Assembly: GCA_951799405.1 (NCBI GenBank)
Contig: OX637339.1
Location: forward strand, 4,092,001 to 4,156,000
Length of the DNA: 64,000 bases
DNA from: Agapetus fuscipes
Lineage: Eukaryota; Arthropoda; Insecta; Trichoptera; Glossosomatidae
Reading direction: 5' to 3'
Of this stretch, positions 63,946-64,000 are shown in pieces (the first letter of the stretch is position 1; the number at the start of each line of letters is the position of its first letter). A program made the translations under genes and the position numbers. The notes beneath the pieces were generated by a model, which had not been told where the DNA came from, searched no databases, and was given only the letters and a program-made list of their open reading frames with translations.

Positions 63946-64000
63946 ATATCAAGGAGTTTTAATTGCCCGGAGTATAATACATCGCTTAGGGCCGGTCTTT

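Overview
This is an AT-rich eukaryotic nuclear window, most likely from an insect and probably a moth or butterfly. The reasons are the invertebrate-type mitochondrial fragment at the left edge, insect-like single-copy exons, and the dense mix of short tRNA-derived SINEs, RTE-like LINE tails, MITEs and Helitrons. The species is not identified. There are no operons or bacterial features. Nearly all open frames shorter than about 150 codons here are chance frames or transposon remnants.

Two protein-coding loci can be supported. (1) An RGK-family small GTPase (Rad/Gem/Rem type) on the + strand: an exon at 44429-44618 and the last exon at 45426-45703. The 3' end of the first exon, with its splice donor, has been copied into an in-frame tandem array of 75-bp units (44561-45300). 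This is the most unusual thing in the window. (2) Mitochondrial ribosomal protein L52 (mRpL52) on the - strand: exons at 56354-56508 and 53889-54098, with an intron of about 2.3 kb full of transposons. A third, weaker locus is a + strand 5' UTR exon with a start codon (61027-61133). Its first exon may lie at a shared CpG-containing promoter near 56930-57105, facing mRpL52.

The rest is repeat landscape. I use working names. Family A is a roughly 250-bp repeat with a (TTAGA)n-type tail; it is the 3' end of LINE L2, and four loci keep the two joined. LINE L1 ends in an ACAGTTACAGT-like tail. B, C and D are tRNA-headed SINEs. E, F, H, J and K are unclassified repeats seen at least twice. Several nested insertions can be dated relative to each other because the interrupted host element is recognisable: two head-to-tail Helitron-like elements inside an L1 copy (23545-27486), a solo LTR inside a hAT-like element (31120-32297), a MITE inside a Penelope-like segment (15323-15594), a MITE inside a family A copy (3284-3571) and a family A copy inside a TIR element with 8-bp target duplications (52775-53278).

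Layout. 1-330: chimeric nuclear mitochondrial segment. 362-22095: mixed A/B/C repeats, solo LTRs and Penelope-like pieces. 22095-22690: degenerate palindromic minisatellite. 23409-27545: L1 with the Helitron pair. 27546-31111: odd degenerate arrays, twin hairpins and foldback elements. 31120-43052: hAT-like elements, MITEs and LINE tails. 43053-45703: RGK gene. 45890-53735: sparse repeats. 53889-57105: mRpL52 and promoter. 57560-64000: repeats plus the candidate + strand exon. All family assignments come from reading the sequence; no database search was possible.
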